This document shows, one piece after another, positions 6,314 to 6,585 of a stretch of 6,585 bases of DNA. The translations under genes and the position numbers were made by a program. This DNA comes from Actinomycetota bacterium. Lineage in GTDB: Bacteria; Actinomycetota; Thermoleophilia; Gaiellales; Gaiellaceae. The stretch lies in NCBI GenBank assembly GCA_005885085.1, contig VAXY01000106.1, forward strand, positions 558-7,142. The letters are read 5' to 3'. The notes beneath the pieces were generated by a model that did no database searches, was not told the origin of the DNA, and was given only the letters and a program-made list of their open reading frames with translations. Every line of letters starts with the position of its first letter. Position 1 is the stretch's first letter.

Positions 6314-6585
6314 TAGCCCTCCTTCTCCTGCTTCGCGGCGATTGCGGCTTCCAGCGCGGCAATCGCGCCTTTCCGGTTCGCATTGTCCCGCTCGAACTCG
6401 AGTGCCGCCTCTAGCTGTTCGAGCTTCCAGCCCTTCGACTGCTCGTTGATGTCCACGACCGTCAGGTCCGCGTACCTGCGCGGCGGCTGAGCTGCGACCG
6501 CTTCCTTCGGCTCTGCCCTCGGCTTCGGTGCCGCCGGCTCCTGCTCGGCGGCCGGAGCCGTGGCGGCGCGCTTCGTTCCGCCGAT
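6313..6585 (-). CDS. rplU: presumed 50S ribosomal protein bL21, C-terminal part with an extension (5' partial)
   Basis: This reading frame comes in from the right edge and ends in TAA at 6315-6313, sharing its last A with the rpmA ATG. 90 residues are visible. The first 35 or so are an Ala/Pro/Lys/Glu-rich linker beginning 'IGGTKRAATAPAAEQ'. Then comes a helical module (visible residues 36-83): 'RRYADLTVVDINEQSKGW', then 'KLEQLEAALEFERDNANRKG', then an Ala-rich helix, with a charged tail 'KQEKEG'. No bL21 core is in view, so the rplU call rests on position: rplU directly precedes rpmA in nearly all bacteria, and the overlap implies tight coupling. The module resembles the short 'YDxLTVxEVN...L...YE...NRKGVLxAL' helical segment appended to various actinobacterial proteins, which I know by pattern only. 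A separate protein replacing or following bL21 cannot be excluded, though no start codon is seen before the linker. Confidence 0.6.
   Translation of the reverse strand: MGGTKRAATAPAAEQEPAAPKPRAEPKEAVAAQPPRRYADLTVVDINEQSKGWKLEQLEAALEFERDNANRKGAIAALEAAIAAKQEKEG
6318..6323 (-). promoter_or_regulatory. strong ribosome binding site of rpmA
   Basis: On the minus strand AGGAGG (6323 to 6318) is a full Shine-Dalgarno core within AAGGAGGGCTA, 4 nt before the rpmA ATG. It lies inside the last codons of the upstream gene. It is the only strong Shine-Dalgarno in the window, fitting the high output expected for a ribosomal protein. Confidence 0.85.

Noticed and set aside
5520..6316. Long plus-strand reading frames across obgE and rpmA
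   Set aside because: They are antisense shadows of genes with unmistakable motifs; long antisense open frames are routine at this GC content.
1..6585. tRNA/rRNA genes, CRISPR repeats, insertion sequences, toxin-antitoxin or phage-defence cassettes
   Set aside because: Nothing with the right repeats, ends or protein motifs was seen; the window is almost fully explained by the eight genes listed.

Overview
This is a GC-rich window (roughly two thirds G+C by eye, with C or G in most third codon positions) from what looks like a high-GC actinobacterium. The protein styles, such as an Obg with an actinobacterial look, an exported protein of the 'EDHL...NLWPEP' type and a ribosomal-operon protein with an Ala/Pro/Lys/Glu-rich tail, would fit a deep-branching class such as Thermoleophilia. 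That placement is inference from general resemblance, not a database result. The coding density is very high and no stretch of 300 bases lacks a gene.

Left half, plus strand (1-3901): a partial polytopic membrane protein of the O-antigen ligase / Wzy-like polymerase type runs in from the left edge. A 41-bp gap follows, holding a possible promoter placed so that the next mRNA would be leaderless. Next comes a small membrane-anchored or exported protein with an HNH-nuclease-like His...Asn signature. Its TGA stop overlaps the only plausible start (TTG) of a complete 12-helix MMPL/RND-family transporter. The last two genes look translationally coupled. All three products belong to the cell envelope or its outside, but no shared pathway is evident from this window.

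Right half, minus strand (3918-6585, read right to left): the widespread ribosome/GTPase/NAD operon rplU (partial) - rpmA - obgE - nadD - rsfS. The junctions are extremely tight: TAATG overlap, 6-nt gap, GTGA overlap, 3-nt gap. It supplies two 50S proteins (bL21, bL27), the 50S-assembly GTPase Obg, nicotinate-nucleotide adenylyltransferase for NAD synthesis, and the ribosomal silencing factor RsfS. The two halves converge tail to tail with only 16 bp between stops and no recognisable terminator.

Most of the window is ordinary. The most interesting points are a C-terminal extension with a helical module on the presumed bL21, an Obg C-terminal domain that looks internally shortened, the possible leaderless promoter, and a perfect hairpin sitting at the start of the transporter gene. 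I found no RNA genes, mobile elements, CRISPR arrays or evidence of a new multi-gene system.
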